Below, piece after piece: positions 17,437 through 26,657 of a stretch of 64,000 bases of DNA; within the stretch, counting starts at the first letter, position 1; each line of letters opens with the position of its first letter. The stretch spans positions 124,001-188,000 of the forward strand of contig NZ_JAAIMM010000002.1 in the NCBI RefSeq assembly GCF_013300725.1, read 5' to 3'. A program made the translations under genes and the position numbers. Below the pieces are notes generated by a model. It was not told the origin of the DNA, searched no databases, and saw only the letters and a program-made list of their open reading frames with translations. Source of the stretch: Allocoprococcus comes (GTDB lineage: Bacteria > Bacillota > Clostridia > Lachnospirales > Lachnospiraceae).

Positions 17437-18198
17437 TTAAAAAATTTTTGCGCAAAGCGCCAGCCCAATACCAATTCCAATTGCAATCCCAAGTGCTTTT
17501 AAGAAAGCTTCCATCACTCTTGCACCACCGGAAAGATAATCCCCCCGCAAGGTATCCCTGACAGCATTAGTGATTGCCATTCCCGGTACAAGAGGCATGA
17601 AACTTCCTATCATAACAGTATCCATATTCATCTGATCACCCAGACCTTCTTTCAGAAGGCAGCAGGCAAATGCAACACCAAATCCTGCGAAAATATCCTG
17701 AATAAATGGGTGAAATTTCAGATCCTGTCCCGCTGATACAAAAGCCACAAGGAAAAGACCTACAACAATCGCTGCCCCGGTATCCGCAATGGATCCGCCA
17801 AAAAAAATTGTAAATCCCACACCAACCCCCATCATTGCCAGGTTGGTTGTCTTGCGGCTGAACTCGAACTGTTTTAACGTCGAAAGCTTCTCATATGCCT
17901 GCTCTAGTGTCAGATCATCTCCACAATACTGCCTGGAAATCTCATTAACATCTACGACAAGCTTTAGATTGGTATCCCGTTCTTCTACTCTCTTTGTAAC
18001 ACTAACTGCCTTTTCATTCTCCAGTTTGATCGTCGCGGAAATTCCGGTCATGATCACCAGAACTTCTGCCATCTCGATGTGATCCGCCGTCTTCAGTATA
18101 TGATGCATGGTATCTTCCACACGATACGTTTCCGCTCCGCTTCGCAGCATCATTTCACCGGCAAGCATCGCCGTTTTCAGTAATAATTGCGTATCCAT
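17437..18198 (-). CDS. Threonine/serine exporter, large ThrE-like subunit (PF06738 type)
   Basis: A 253-residue protein with a soluble N-terminal part and about five membrane helices after residue 115. MLRSGAETYRVEDTMHHIL and ITNAVRDTLRGDYLSGGARVMEAFLKA are typical of the N-terminal half of ThrE (PF06738). It is the first gene of a two-gene unit with the small subunit. No transporter motor is present, in line with a proton-driven exporter. About 250 bases without a gene lie upstream and should contain its promoter, though I see no clean -35/-10 pair there. Confidence 0.88.
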   Translation of the reverse strand: MDTQLLLKTAMLAGEMMLRSGAETYRVEDTMHHILKTADHIEMAEVLVIMTGISATIKLENEKAVSVTKRVEERDTNLKLVVDVNEISRQYCGDDLTLEQAYEKLSTLKQFEFSRKTTNLAMMGVGVGFTIFFGGSIADTGAAIVVGLFLVAFVSAGQDLKFHPFIQDIFAGFGVAFACCLLKEGLGDQMNMDTVMIGSFMPLVPGMAITNAVRDTLRGDYLSGGARVMEAFLKALGIAIGIGIGLALCAKIF

Positions 18199-18363
18199 GA
18201 CTTGCTCCCTCTCACTTTCTCGGATTTATAACTGTCATGATACTATTTCCTATTCTAAAAATCAACCAAAAATTTTTTCGTACACAAAACAGTACAATCA
18301 TTACTGTTCACAGTATCTGTGACAAACAACGTACAATCTTTCTGCATAAACAGTTTTTCGCAA

Positions 18364-18398
18364 GGAAAAAGGCTTCCCGGTCTTACGACCGGAAAGCC
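18364..18398 (-). terminator. Intrinsic terminator of the glycine reductase operon
   Basis: Stem GGCTTTCCGGTC / GACCGGGAAGCC with a four-base loop (one bulge) and TTTTT on the minus strand, 48 bases after the grdD stop. Confidence 0.85.
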
Positions 18399-18445
18399 CA
18401 TCTTCCTGAATTAGAGTGAGAGTGTTTATAAAAAGGCAGATTTTA

Positions 18446-19600
18446 TTAGTTAATATATCCGCTCTTTTTCAGTTCTTCCTCAGCTTTTGCGAGGTTTGCG
18501 TCTGATACACGGATGATTGGTCCTGTGCATCCCATTCCGCTTTCTGCGTAAATGCCGAGTTTCCACAGTACTTTGACTGCGTCTTCCAGATCCATAACTT
18601 CAATTCCAGGGATCTGTGCTGTAACGATTTCCTTCGGTGGCTCTTTTACTTCTTCTTCAGCCGCTGCCGGTTTCTGAGAAGCTTTGTGCTCATCGAGGAT
18701 TTCTTTTAATCCAGCTTTCTTAACAGCTGCAAATTCTTCTTTTGCTACTTCAAATACTTTTCCTCTTACCAGCTGTGCTGCGTAGCGGATAGCATTTGCG
18801 ATAACCGGTGCTCCGGATGCTCTGGATACGATCATAACGAGCTGTTCATATCCTTCTCCGATTCCTGGTCCATATCCAAATCCTGTAGCTTCAAAGCTTC
18901 CGCCTGTTGTGAAAGAAGAAAGCATTTTTACCATGATATTTCCGGTCAGGGAATCAGTTACCATGATATCCGGTGATGCCTGGAGAACGTCATTTCCTCT
19001 CATAACGCATCCGCCGTCTGCTCTTCCTGATTCTGCAAATTCGATCGGATATCCGTTCTCCTGCAGTTTCTTCAGAGCTTTTTCTGTCTGACGTGCACCG
19101 TCTACATTCAGGATACCAACTGTCGGATTCTTTTTGCCGCAAGCTTTTGCAGCGATGATTCCGTAGATCGCATTTTTGATCATTCCTTCAATACGGTCTG
19201 TGCTGGATGTTCCTGTTGTATTAGCGATGAACATTTCTTTTGCAGTTGCCGGTGTTACACAACGTCCTACTGTAGATACACCGATCGGGAATGGGAAGTG
19301 CATGGTTACTGCTGCATCTACTTCCCCATTCTTCAGCATTTCTTCCATCTTGTCATGACCTTCTTCATCGTTAGCCACTTTGACAGTTGTTACGCCTTCT
19401 GCTTCTAATGTTCCGATATAATATACATCAATTCCGTCTTTTGCCGCTTCAATTGCCGCTGCCATAGAGTTTTCTTCTCCATGTTCGCTTCCCATTCCGG
19501 TCAGTGCAACTTTCGGGCGCTTTCCGAAGCTTCCTGTCTCCAGTCCCTGCGCCATCTCCATAAAGGTGTCGGCAATCATTCTTTCAATTCCATTTGCCAT
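18446..19600 (-). CDS. grdD: Glycine reductase complex component C, alpha subunit GrdD
   Basis: GrdD, with GrdC, releases the two-carbon unit of glycine from the selenoprotein as an acetyl thioester and phosphorolyses it to acetyl phosphate. The 384-residue protein belongs to the PlsX-like acyltransferase fold: GMGSEHGEENSM near the start and DIMVTDSLTGNIMVKMLSSF in the middle are characteristic. Cys358 in SGMGCTGPIIRV corresponds in place to the C-terminal cysteine proposed to carry the acetyl group (Cys359 in Eubacterium acidaminophilum). A PAAAEEEVKEPPKE linker separates that tail from the core. It starts 18 bases after grdC and ends the operon, with a terminator following. Confidence 0.96.
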   Translation of the reverse strand: MANGIERMIADTFMEMAQGLETGSFGKRPKVALTGMGSEHGEENSMAAAIEAAKDGIDVYYIGTLEAEGVTTVKVANDEEGHDKMEEMLKNGEVDAAVTMHFPFPIGVSTVGRCVTPATAKEMFIANTTGTSSTDRIEGMIKNAIYGIIAAKACGKKNPTVGILNVDGARQTEKALKKLQENGYPIEFAESGRADGGCVMRGNDVLQASPDIMVTDSLTGNIMVKMLSSFTTGGSFEATGFGYGPGIGEGYEQLVMIVSRASGAPVIANAIRYAAQLVRGKVFEVAKEEFAAVKKAGLKEILDEHKASQKPAAAEEEVKEPPKEIVTAQIPGIEVMDLEDAVKVLWKLGIYAESGMGCTGPIIRVSDANLAKAEEELKKSGYIN

Positions 19601-19618
19601 TTTGTTTGTCCACCTTTC

Positions 19619-21157
19619 TTATTCTTCTGTTGCCATTAATGATGCTGCAAAATCTTTCATTGCTTTTGCGATCAGTCCTTTTACTTCTTCTTCTGATACA
19701 CCGCTGTTATCTTCTGCTCCAGTGTTTGCCTGGATTACGAAAGATACACCGTCGAAGAGGTTGGTCATACGTCCAAGGAACAGACTTCCTTTTCCGATGA
19801 TCATGGCTTTATTGATCTTTCCTGCAAGGATATCTTCTCTTGCAAATCCGATGTACGGTACACCTGAAGGAATATGTCCCTGAGTCGGTGCCCATCCTGT
19901 CAGTCCGTGTTCTCCTGCGAAGCTTGCAAGTTCTTTTCTGTCAAGTTCGCCTCTCTTAACTGCAAGAGCTGCGATCATCTTGTAGTTAGCAAGCGGTACA
20001 TCTCCGGCTCCTGCCGGTTTTGTGATATCCGGATTCTGCATTTCCGGAGAGAATTTATCGATATCTGTGATCTTAAGTCCTGCTCTTTCCAGTGGATCAG
20101 CTACAAGGCTTCCGATTACGTTCTGCGGAGCACTTCCTGTTCCTACTGTATGGCGTCCAAGGATATCCAGGTTGATTTCCGGGTTTACGCCATCGTTTTC
20201 TGCGATGATTACACAGAATCCGCCAAGGCAGTCTTCCAGGATCGGAAGACCTTTCTTTACATGGTCTTTACCGTTCATACCAAGTTTTGCTGTACAACCA
20301 CCAGCTGTTACAGCTACACATTTGTATGCGCCTGATTTTACGAGAGCTGCTGCTTCGATCAGTGCGTGAGATGGTCCGGCACAGAATCCACGTGAGTCAG
20401 AACCTGTTGCGTTCAGAAGTCCTGCAACTTCAGCTGCTGCTTTTGCGAAGTTACCACCACCACGCTGGTTCATATCACCACAAGCTTCTTCTGCACAGTC
20501 GATGACATACTCAACGTCTGTCTTTTCGATTCCTGCATTTCTTACACCATAGAGGAGGGCGAGCACGCTGGATGCCTTACTCATAATGTTTTCATGCATA
20601 ACATGAGCTGAAAGGTTTGCATCAATGTCATGCGCTCTCTTTACACAGCCTACCAGTTTGTTTTCATGATACAGACCTTCAGCATGCTCTTCATTAACAA
20701 AGTGTTCGATTTCTGAGATTTCGAATCCTTCGATTACTTTTTCTACGATATCGTCTGTGATGATCGGATCTGCTGCAAATTTTTCTTTTGTAGCTGCTAC
20801 AAATCCTTTCTCAAGCATAACAACTTCGAACATGTCGCAAGCCTGAGCTAAAAGAAGGAATTCGTCTTCCGGCATGATCTCACCGTATTTTCCGTAACGC
20901 TCTGCGCCTTCTTTTACTTTATCGTAGTAAGGAAATTCAACCTGGGTAAGGTCGTCCGGTGTTGCATTTCCAATATATACCTGATTCGGCCAATAATTTA
21001 CACATGTTTCATATGACCGAAGATGATCTCTAAGTTCTTTTAAATATTCTGATTCCGGATTAACAACTCTTTCTGTTGTCTGTGTTGTTCCGTTGTAAAC
21101 TACCATTTCCGGGGTATGTACGAGTACATATCCTGCTCCTTTAATTACACTGTTCAT
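19619..21157 (-). CDS. grdC: Glycine reductase complex component C, beta subunit GrdC
   Basis: A 512-residue partner of GrdD with a ketoacyl-synthase-III-like fold. GSDSRGFCAGPSHALIEAA and VTAGGCTAKLGMNGKDH contain the conserved cysteines. The start is the ATG at 21157 (MNSVIKGAGYVLVHTPEMVV), with AGGTGG nine bases upstream; an ATG 18 codons earlier has no such site. A gap of 295 bases containing two hairpins separates it from grdA, so the grdC-grdD pair may be expressed at a different level from grdA. Confidence 0.95.
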   Translation of the reverse strand: MNSVIKGAGYVLVHTPEMVVYNGTTQTTERVVNPESEYLKELRDHLRSYETCVNYWPNQVYIGNATPDDLTQVEFPYYDKVKEGAERYGKYGEIMPEDEFLLLAQACDMFEVVMLEKGFVAATKEKFAADPIITDDIVEKVIEGFEISEIEHFVNEEHAEGLYHENKLVGCVKRAHDIDANLSAHVMHENIMSKASSVLALLYGVRNAGIEKTDVEYVIDCAEEACGDMNQRGGGNFAKAAAEVAGLLNATGSDSRGFCAGPSHALIEAAALVKSGAYKCVAVTAGGCTAKLGMNGKDHVKKGLPILEDCLGGFCVIIAENDGVNPEINLDILGRHTVGTGSAPQNVIGSLVADPLERAGLKITDIDKFSPEMQNPDITKPAGAGDVPLANYKMIAALAVKRGELDRKELASFAGEHGLTGWAPTQGHIPSGVPYIGFAREDILAGKINKAMIIGKGSLFLGRMTNLFDGVSFVIQANTGAEDNSGVSEEEVKGLIAKAMKDFAASLMATEE

Positions 21158-21288
21158 CGCTGGTTTCCACCTTTCCTGACATTCTTTTCTGCGAATGTCA
21201 CCATCATTCATTTCTCCGTGATATGCGCGTATAATCTACCTGTCCTGAATTCAAAAGAATTTTGGCAGAATGCGCTAAACAAGCTTTC

Positions 21289-21319
21289 ATCAGAAATGTA
21301 TCACTGGCACATTTCTGAT
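21289..21319 (-). repeat. Perfect inverted repeat between grdA and grdC
   Basis: Arms ATCAGAAATGT and ACATTTCTGAT with a 9-base loop. No U-run. It could be an RNA-processing or stability element in the leader of grdC. Confidence 0.45.
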
Positions 21320-21376
21320 CTGCTAGGCAATTCACTAATGCAATACCAGCATGTTCCCAATATGCCTGGCAATAAA

Positions 21377-21406
21377 ACAGGCGGCAGGAAGAATCCTGCC
21401 GCCTGT
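21377..21406 (-). terminator. Strong hairpin just after grdA, likely a partial terminator
   Basis: A perfect 13-base GC-rich stem ACAGGCGGCAGGA / TCCTGCCGCCTGT with a four-base loop, followed on the minus strand by TTTTATTG. It lies 46 bases after the grdA stop and before grdC, so it may end much of the grdA transcript and also protect its 3' end. Confidence 0.75.
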
Positions 21407-21452
21407 ACCTCTATCTCAGATATTCCGCTTTGAAGGTATACCCCTCTTTATC

Positions 21453-21926
21453 TTAGAGGTATTTGCAATATTCGTCGCGGATTGCTGACATTTCGTCTAC
21501 GATATCATCAACATCAAGCACCATTTCCATCATGCCTACCTGTTCATCGTAAACAGCCGGGTCAAATTCTTCTTTTAACTCTGGTTCACATACATGATAA
21601 GTCGTGAGTCCAAGCTGGACCCCTGTCAACGGACCTGCGAATGTCGGGTCTCCTGCTGTAACGGTTTCTGCAGCAAGTCCTGCTGCTTCTCCCTCAGCTG
21701 CGCCTACGATTACGACTACGTTTTCCGGGCCGTACTCCTCAGCAAATTCTTTTACCCTTTTCTGATTCTCCAGATCCATTGCGCCTGCGCTAGTTCAGAC
21801 GAAACATTCTGTTGAAGAAAAAACTACATCTCCGCCAGCTGTCTTAACGCATTCTGCGATTGCTGGTCCCGGTACACCGTCACGGTCACCGATGATAACA
21901 ACTTTTTTATCTTTTAAAATTGCCAT
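21453..21926 (-). CDS. grdA: Glycine reductase selenoprotein A (GrdA), UGA at 21795-21797 read as Sec44
   Basis: GrdA is the small selenoprotein that receives the carboxymethyl group from protein B as a selenoether and hands it to component C. The reading frame runs from the ATG at 21926 (AAGGAAGGAGGAAA upstream) to 21453, 157 residues, with one in-frame TGA at 21795-21797. The context [17 protein letters not shown] is the family's Sec site, and the count gives position 44, as in the characterised protein. The Sec is followed by [21 protein letters not shown] and the usual C-terminus. A hairpin-rich gap lies upstream and a terminator-like hairpin downstream. Selenium incorporation genes (selABCD) are not in this window. 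Confidence 0.97.
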
Positions 21927-22002
21927 GATGTCTTTTCCTCCTTCCTTTCTTTTAAAATTTTGTTTTGTTAATAGTTTTACACGCTTTACGCGATTATATA
22001 TT

Positions 22003-22043
22003 GTGAGCACACAGACAGCTCTTGCCGCCTGTGCGCGGCTCAC
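22003..22043 (-). promoter_or_regulatory. Long hairpin between trxA and grdA
   Basis: GTGAGC/GCTCAC outer pairs and an inner GCACAG-GCGGC / GCTGTC-TGTGC region form a stem of about 16 pairs. No U-run follows, but ATATATAATC does, giving a TATAAT with no good -35. It may be a processing site or a 5' stabilising structure for the grdA message. Confidence 0.5.
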
Positions 22044-22059
22044 CAAATTTAAATAATGA

Positions 22060-22377
22060 TTAAATATATTTCTTAATCATTGCTTCGATGCTTTCCTGTG
22101 TAGCATCGTCTTTTACTACTTCTTCTACTTTTTCGCCATCTTTGTAAATAGCCATAACCGGAAGACCAAGGATCTTCTGTCCGATAGCAAGACGACGAGC
22201 TTTTGTTGTATTCAGAGATGTAAATTTGATCTTATCTCCGTATTTGTCTGCCATTTCATGTACGAACGGCATCAGAGCCTGGCATGGAACGCATCCATCA
22301 CCAAAGAAATCTACGAATACATAACCTTCTGCTTTTAAGACTTCGTCTTCAAATGTTTTCTTATCTACTTCTAACAT
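22060..22377 (-). CDS. trxA: Thioredoxin of the glycine reductase system (GCVPC active site)
   Basis: A 105-residue thioredoxin that reduces the selenoprotein after each turnover. The redox site is [12 protein letters not shown] instead of the usual WCGPC; a GCVPC site is what I recall for thioredoxins of glycine-reducing anaerobes such as Eubacterium acidaminophilum. The cis-Pro is in LGLPVMAIY. The start is the ATG at 22377 ([13 protein letters not shown]) after GAGGAGGA; the longer frame upstream overlaps trxB and is not used. It sits 37 bases after trxB. Confidence 0.95.
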   Translation of the reverse strand: MLEVDKKTFEDEVLKAEGYVFVDFFGDGCVPCQALMPFVHEMADKYGDKIKFTSLNTTKARRLAIGQKILGLPVMAIYKDGEKVEEVVKDDATQESIEAMIKKYI

Positions 22378-22414
22378 GTCAAATGTCCTCCTCACTCTAT
22401 TAAATAGTGTGTTC

Positions 22415-23359
22415 TTATAATTCGTTAATGTACTTTTCTGCCTGTGTAGCTGCAATAGCTCCATCAGCAGCGGCTGTAACAACCTGTCTTAAGCTCTTAA
22501 CGCGGATATCGCCTGCTGCGAATACACCTGGGATATTGGTATGCATATCTGCATCTGTCGGGATATATCCTCTCTCATCCATCTCAAGACCTGTTCCTTC
22601 ATAGATCTTAGAGTTTGGAAGTGTTCCGATAAATCCGAATACACCGAACATTCCGTCATCTTCATCAGCTACGATCTTAGTGAGTTCACCTGTTTTAACA
22701 TTCTTAACAGTCATCTCAGAAAGGATTCCGTCACCGCCGACTTCTTCTACAACTGTATCCCACATAAAGTGAAGTTTTTCGTTCTTGAATGCTTTCTCCT
22801 GAATGGATTTTGCTGCACGAAGTTCATCACGTCTGTGAATAATTGTAACTTTTCTTGCGAATTTTGTAAGGTACATAGCTTCTTCTACTGCAGAGTCTCC
22901 TCCACCTACTACGTATACTTCAAAATCTTCGAAGAAGTTTGCATCACAGGTAGCGCAGTAAGAAACGCCCTTACCCATGAATTCTTTTTCTCCTTTGCAT
23001 CCGATCGGTCTTGCAAAAGCTCCGGTTGCGATGATAACCGTTTTTGCCTGATATTCGGCTTTCGCACTCTTCAGTACTTTGATATCGCCTTCCAGATGTG
23101 CTTCATTAATTACGTCTGATGCTCTCTCAACGCCGAATTTTTCACACTGCTGTGTCATTCTTGCGATAAGAGAAGGACCGCTTTCCCCTTCTACGATCTG
23201 TCCAGGATAATTTTCGATTTCATCTGTGATTGCGATCTGTCCACCATCTTTTCCTTTTTCAATTACCAGTGTTGAAAGACGGCTTCTTCCTGCGTACAGA
23301 CCTGCAGATAAACCTGCAGGTCCGCCACCCAGGACGATCACGTCATAAACTTTGCTCAT
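22415..23359 (-). CDS. trxB: Thioredoxin reductase
   Basis: FAD- and NADPH-dependent low-molecular-weight thioredoxin reductase, 314 residues. FAD motif [20 protein letters not shown] at the start, redox site [12 protein letters not shown] near residue 135, NADPH motif [13 protein letters not shown], and the C-terminal FAD motif [20 protein letters not shown]. It passes electrons to the adjacent TrxA and hence to glycine reductase. It starts 48 bases after grdB with AAAGGAGAG upstream. Confidence 0.97.
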   Translation of the reverse strand: MSKVYDVIVLGGGPAGLSAGLYAGRSRLSTLVIEKGKDGGQIAITDEIENYPGQIVEGESGPSLIARMTQQCEKFGVERASDVINEAHLEGDIKVLKSAKAEYQAKTVIIATGAFARPIGCKGEKEFMGKGVSYCATCDANFFEDFEVYVVGGGDSAVEEAMYLTKFARKVTIIHRRDELRAAKSIQEKAFKNEKLHFMWDTVVEEVGGDGILSEMTVKNVKTGELTKIVADEDDGMFGVFGFIGTLPNSKIYEGTGLEMDERGYIPTDADMHTNIPGVFAAGDIRVKSLRQVVTAAADGAIAATQAEKYINEL

Positions 23360-23407
23360 AACGTTCTCTCCTTTTTTAATAAAATTACATGACCTTCTAA
23401 CTTATGT

Positions 23408-24721
23408 TTAGTTGTCAAAAATTGTCTGTCCGTCTACTTCTGTTGTCAGAGCTTTCAGAGCTTTTTCAACAAGTCCCTTACGAAGAGCGTACTCTTCATC
23501 TTTTTCAAGGGCCGGATTTCCAAGTGGATGCGGAATAGCGATCGTAGGAACGATTCTGTTCGCACCAACTGTCATGGAAATCGGAGTTACTGTACACATA
23601 TGAACTACCGGGAGTCCAGCTGCTTCAATTGCTTTTACCATTGTTGCACCGCAACGTGTACAGGTACCTCAAGTAGAGGTCATGATAACTGCGTCAACAC
23701 CGTCTGCGATAAGTTTCTGAGCATATTCCTCAGCGAAAGCTTTTGCAGAAGCTACGGCTGTACCGTTACCAACTGTTGTATAGAATTTGTTGTGAAGTTT
23801 TCCGATAACGCCTTCTTTTTCGAATTCACGCATAACATCTACCGGAAGTACACGGTCTGCATCTTCGTTAGCATATACCGGGTCATATCCACCATGAGCT
23901 GTTTCGTATGTTTCTTCTGTAAGATCCATAACACCTGTGATGTCATATTCTCCGTAGTGAGAAGCATTTGAACTTTCAATGTGGTCCGGATTTCCTTTCG
24001 GAACGATTCCGCCTGAAGTACAAAGTGCGATTGTAGCCTTGCTAAGATCTTTGATAGCCGGCTGTGGATCAACACGGTCGAATGATGGCATTGGATACTC
24101 TGTCTCGAATGGCTTGTCTGCCAGTTTCTTAAGGAGCATCTTAACAGCTCTCTTAGATCCACGTTCTTTTTCGAAGAAGTTTACACGAACTCCGTTCGGC
24201 ATGTAACCTTCCTCACAAGAAGCACCGATTTTTTCGCCTTTAGCGATCTTAAGAGCAAGAGGAGCAAGTTTCTTAACTGCATCTCTCATACCAGCTGCGC
24301 TGTTCTTAGTAGATACTGTATAAACTTTGTTCTTGAACATATCAGCACCTGGGTTTTCTACATACATACCAGTTACTGCAGGGATTCCGAGTTCTTCCTG
24401 TACTGCATCACAGATAGTTCCGCAAGCAACACCATAACGTCCGGCATTGAAAGCAGGTCCTGCGATGAAGATATCAGGATTCTGGCTCTTAACCATTTCA
24501 AGAATATCAGCTTTTGCTTTGTCAAGGTTTTCATTGAAGTAAGAGTCACCACAAACGATTGTAGCTACAATCTCTGCTTCTTCTCCAAACTGCTGTGTCA
24601 GAGCCTGTCCAGGTCCAACGATTTCGCCTACGCGAAGTTCAGCAGGATAATCAGCTTTTTCTTCTCCACCGATCTGAGCGAAGAACTGATTGATATAATG
24701 TACAACTTTAATTTTACTCAT
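23408..24721 (-). CDS. grdB: Glycine reductase protein B, selenoprotein subunit GrdB, UGA at 23669-23671 read as Sec351
   Basis: GrdB is the substrate-specific selenoprotein that, with the pyruvoyl subunits made from GrdE, binds glycine and forms the Se-carboxymethyl transfer. The frame starts at the ATG at 24721 with GGAGG ten bases before and runs 437 residues to 23408, crossing one TGA at 23669-23671. The context MTST-U-GTCTRCGATMV is the conserved Sec motif and falls at position 351, against 350 in the characterised protein. IPHPLGNP lies near the end. Without recoding the gene would look like two broken halves. Glycine, rather than sarcosine or betaine, as substrate is inferred from the glycine riboswitch and the neighbouring transporter. 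Confidence 0.95.
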
Positions 24722-24741
24722 TATCTTTACGTCCTCCATTC

Positions 24742-26022
24742 CTAGCGTGCACTCAGATATCCAAATCCGGTTTCATTTGTAGCACCGGTAATGGCCTGAA
24801 TTTCAACTTCGATTGTTCCATCTTCACGATGAGAATGTTCATTACCACCAGCAATGATTGTAACGAATTCTTCTGTTCCGATTACTTTATCCATCTTAGG
24901 AAGTACGATTACCTGGTTAGCATTTCCACCAGTTACAACTGCATCTGCAGCTGGATCAGCATCTGCGAGTGACTGAGATTTTCCGTCACGTCCGGCATAT
25001 TCGTCTGTAATGATTACAGTCTTAACACCTTCAGCTTCGATCTTCTTGCAGTTCATGATAAGGTCAGTATCCGGGTTACCGAATCCTTCCTGAGATACGA
25101 TAACTGCATCAAGGTCTAACAGACGGCACATCTTAGCTGTCCAGTCAGATGAACGCATCTTATCAGCAAGGTATACGTTTTCGTTTGTAAGAATCTGGCA
25201 AACGAAGTTGATTGTTTTTCCGTGTTCTTCGAACAGGTCATGTACAACCGGGTTGTTTTCATGAACGTATGTCGGGTTCTTATCACAAGCGGATACGCAG
25301 TTACCAGATACGATAGCTCCGTCCATAACTTCTGTTGGGTTCATGATTGTAGAAAGTGTTCTCTTTGCATCAACACCGTATACATATGTGTCATGAAGAA
25401 GTCCCTGACTCTGAAGCATCTGTACATAAGCAACTCTCGGAAGATTCGGGAATTTTTCTTTTCCTTCCATGATTCCGTATGTTTCATATGTCTTTGTCTC
25501 GTCTGGTGTGAGTTCACGAGCAAGTTCCCCAAGATAAACTGCTACTCTGAATCCAGCAAGACGAACAGCTTTTTCATATTCATGCTGTTTGATTCCGTCA
25601 ACTGGTTCACAAACAACTACTAAGTTGTTCAGTTTAGAGAATGGTGTGTATTCTGCACCCGGGCCAGACATATCGATGATACCTTCCTGGAATCCAACGA
25701 TCTTACCAGCTGTTACAACAGCCATTCCTTTTAATGCATATGTCTTACCACTTCCTACAGTGTCAACTTTTGCGATAACGCCTGGGAAGACTCCCCCTCT
25801 TCCTTCAACTTTAACACGTGGTTCAATAACATCTTTAACCGGAGTGATACGAACGCTTTCACCTGGTTTTGCGATATCAAATTTAACACCTTTGATTTTT
25901 TCGTCCTCAAGAACGATTGCCTTTACAGCTTCTTCGTCAACATAAAGAACACCATTTTCGATCTTTGATTCAGATGCGAACTGAATGTCGTTAATAAAAA
26001 TGTGACCTACTTCTAATTTCAC
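24742..26022 (-). CDS. grdE: Glycine reductase protein B proprotein GrdE (pyruvoyl precursor)
   Basis: GrdE is a 426-residue proprotein that cleaves itself at a cysteine to give two subunits, one with a pyruvoyl group that forms a Schiff base with the glycine amino group. Cys242 lies in GAIVSGNCVSACDKNPTYVH, the same position as the cleaved cysteine in the Eubacterium acidaminophilum protein. The start codon is GTG at 26022, with GGAGGG nine bases before it. It is followed by grdB after 20 bases. A 7-base-arm hairpin sits in the short gap to grdX. Confidence 0.96.
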   Translation of the reverse strand: MKLEVGHIFINDIQFASESKIENGVLYVDEEAVKAIVLEDEKIKGVKFDIAKPGESVRITPVKDVIEPRVKVEGRGGVFPGVIAKVDTVGSGKTYALKGMAVVTAGKIVGFQEGIIDMSGPGAEYTPFSKLNNLVVVCEPVDGIKQHEYEKAVRLAGFRVAVYLGELARELTPDETKTYETYGIMEGKEKFPNLPRVAYVQMLQSQGLLHDTYVYGVDAKRTLSTIMNPTEVMDGAIVSGNCVSACDKNPTYVHENNPVVHDLFEEHGKTINFVCQILTNENVYLADKMRSSDWTAKMCRLLDLDAVIVSQEGFGNPDTDLIMNCKKIEAEGVKTVIITDEYAGRDGKSQSLADADPAADAVVTGGNANQVIVLPKMDKVIGTEEFVTIIAGGNEHSHREDGTIEVEIQAITGATNETGFGYLSAR

Positions 26023-26103
26023 TGTAAATTCCCTCCTTTTTTGAATGTGTTTGTTATATGCTCAAAAGTACACCAAACCGCATGTACTTCTACAGCCTTT
26101 TTT

Positions 26104-26490
26104 CTATCGCCAGCTTTCTGCTGACGGCAGTGCGCTTGAGATCAGTGTATAATCTACAAGCTGGAAGTCTGCATAAACCTGAGGTTTATAAAGATCAGAC
26201 TTAAACTGAAATTTGCCACACGCCTGAATGGCACTTGCGATGATCTGCATTGCCTGCGCATCCAGACCTTCCGGCGATTCCGAGAGCATAACCGACTTAT
26301 ATGGAGTCTCATTCGGTTTTACGCTTCCGGACAGTGGATGTGTCAGAAGTTTGTATCCCTGGAAGATCATCTTCTGAACTTTTTTAAGTGTGTCCTCATA
26401 AGAAAGTTCTTCATATTCCACATGATAATCTTCCCCGAGTTTTTCTTTTACCAGTGGATTATTTGTGATAATCATAAATCCAGTATTCAT
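26104..26490 (-). CDS. grdX: GrdX protein
   Basis: A 128-residue soluble protein, first gene of the glycine reductase operon. MIITNNPLVKEKLG, the THPLSGSVKPNETPYKS block and the DAQAMQIIASAI helix are those of GrdX, a protein that accompanies glycine reductase genes but has no established role. AAAGGAAG lies eight bases before the ATG. It is directly downstream of the riboswitch-controlled terminator. Confidence 0.9.
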   Translation of the reverse strand: MNTGFMIITNNPLVKEKLGEDYHVEYEELSYEDTLKKVQKMIFQGYKLLTHPLSGSVKPNETPYKSVMLSESPEGLDAQAMQIIASAIQACGKFQFKSDLYKPQVYADFQLVDYTLISSALPSAESWR

Positions 26491-26589
26491 AGCCGCTTCT
26501 TCCTTTCGTCCCCTGTCCGTTTATGCGGTCTTTTTTGACTCCCTGTGTCTGAAATACTCCAGATAATTTTTTAACATATATCTGGTATC

Positions 26590-26632
26590 AAAAAAGGACG
26601 TCAAAACAACCTCTCTGTTTTAAACGCCCTTT
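26590..26632 (-). terminator. Riboswitch-controlled terminator before grdX
   Basis: Stem AAGGGCGTTTAAAACA / TGTTTTGACGTCCTT (G-U pairs and one bulge) with a six-base loop and TTTTTT on the minus strand. It sits between the glycine aptamer and grdX, the expected expression platform. Confidence 0.85.
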
Positions 26633-26657
26633 CTGTTTCCTTGTAAATTCGGTAATT

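Noticed and set aside
21453-21926. grdA as a frameshifted or split pseudogene
   Set aside because: The only break is an in-frame TGA in the exact selenocysteine context of the family.
23408-24721. grdB as two separate genes
   Set aside because: Same reason: a single in-frame TGA in the context TST-U-GTCTRCG.
26480-26657. Second glycine aptamer downstream of the first
   Set aside because: The expected GCCGAAG and CAGGCAAAAGGAC motifs do not recur; only the terminator is seen.
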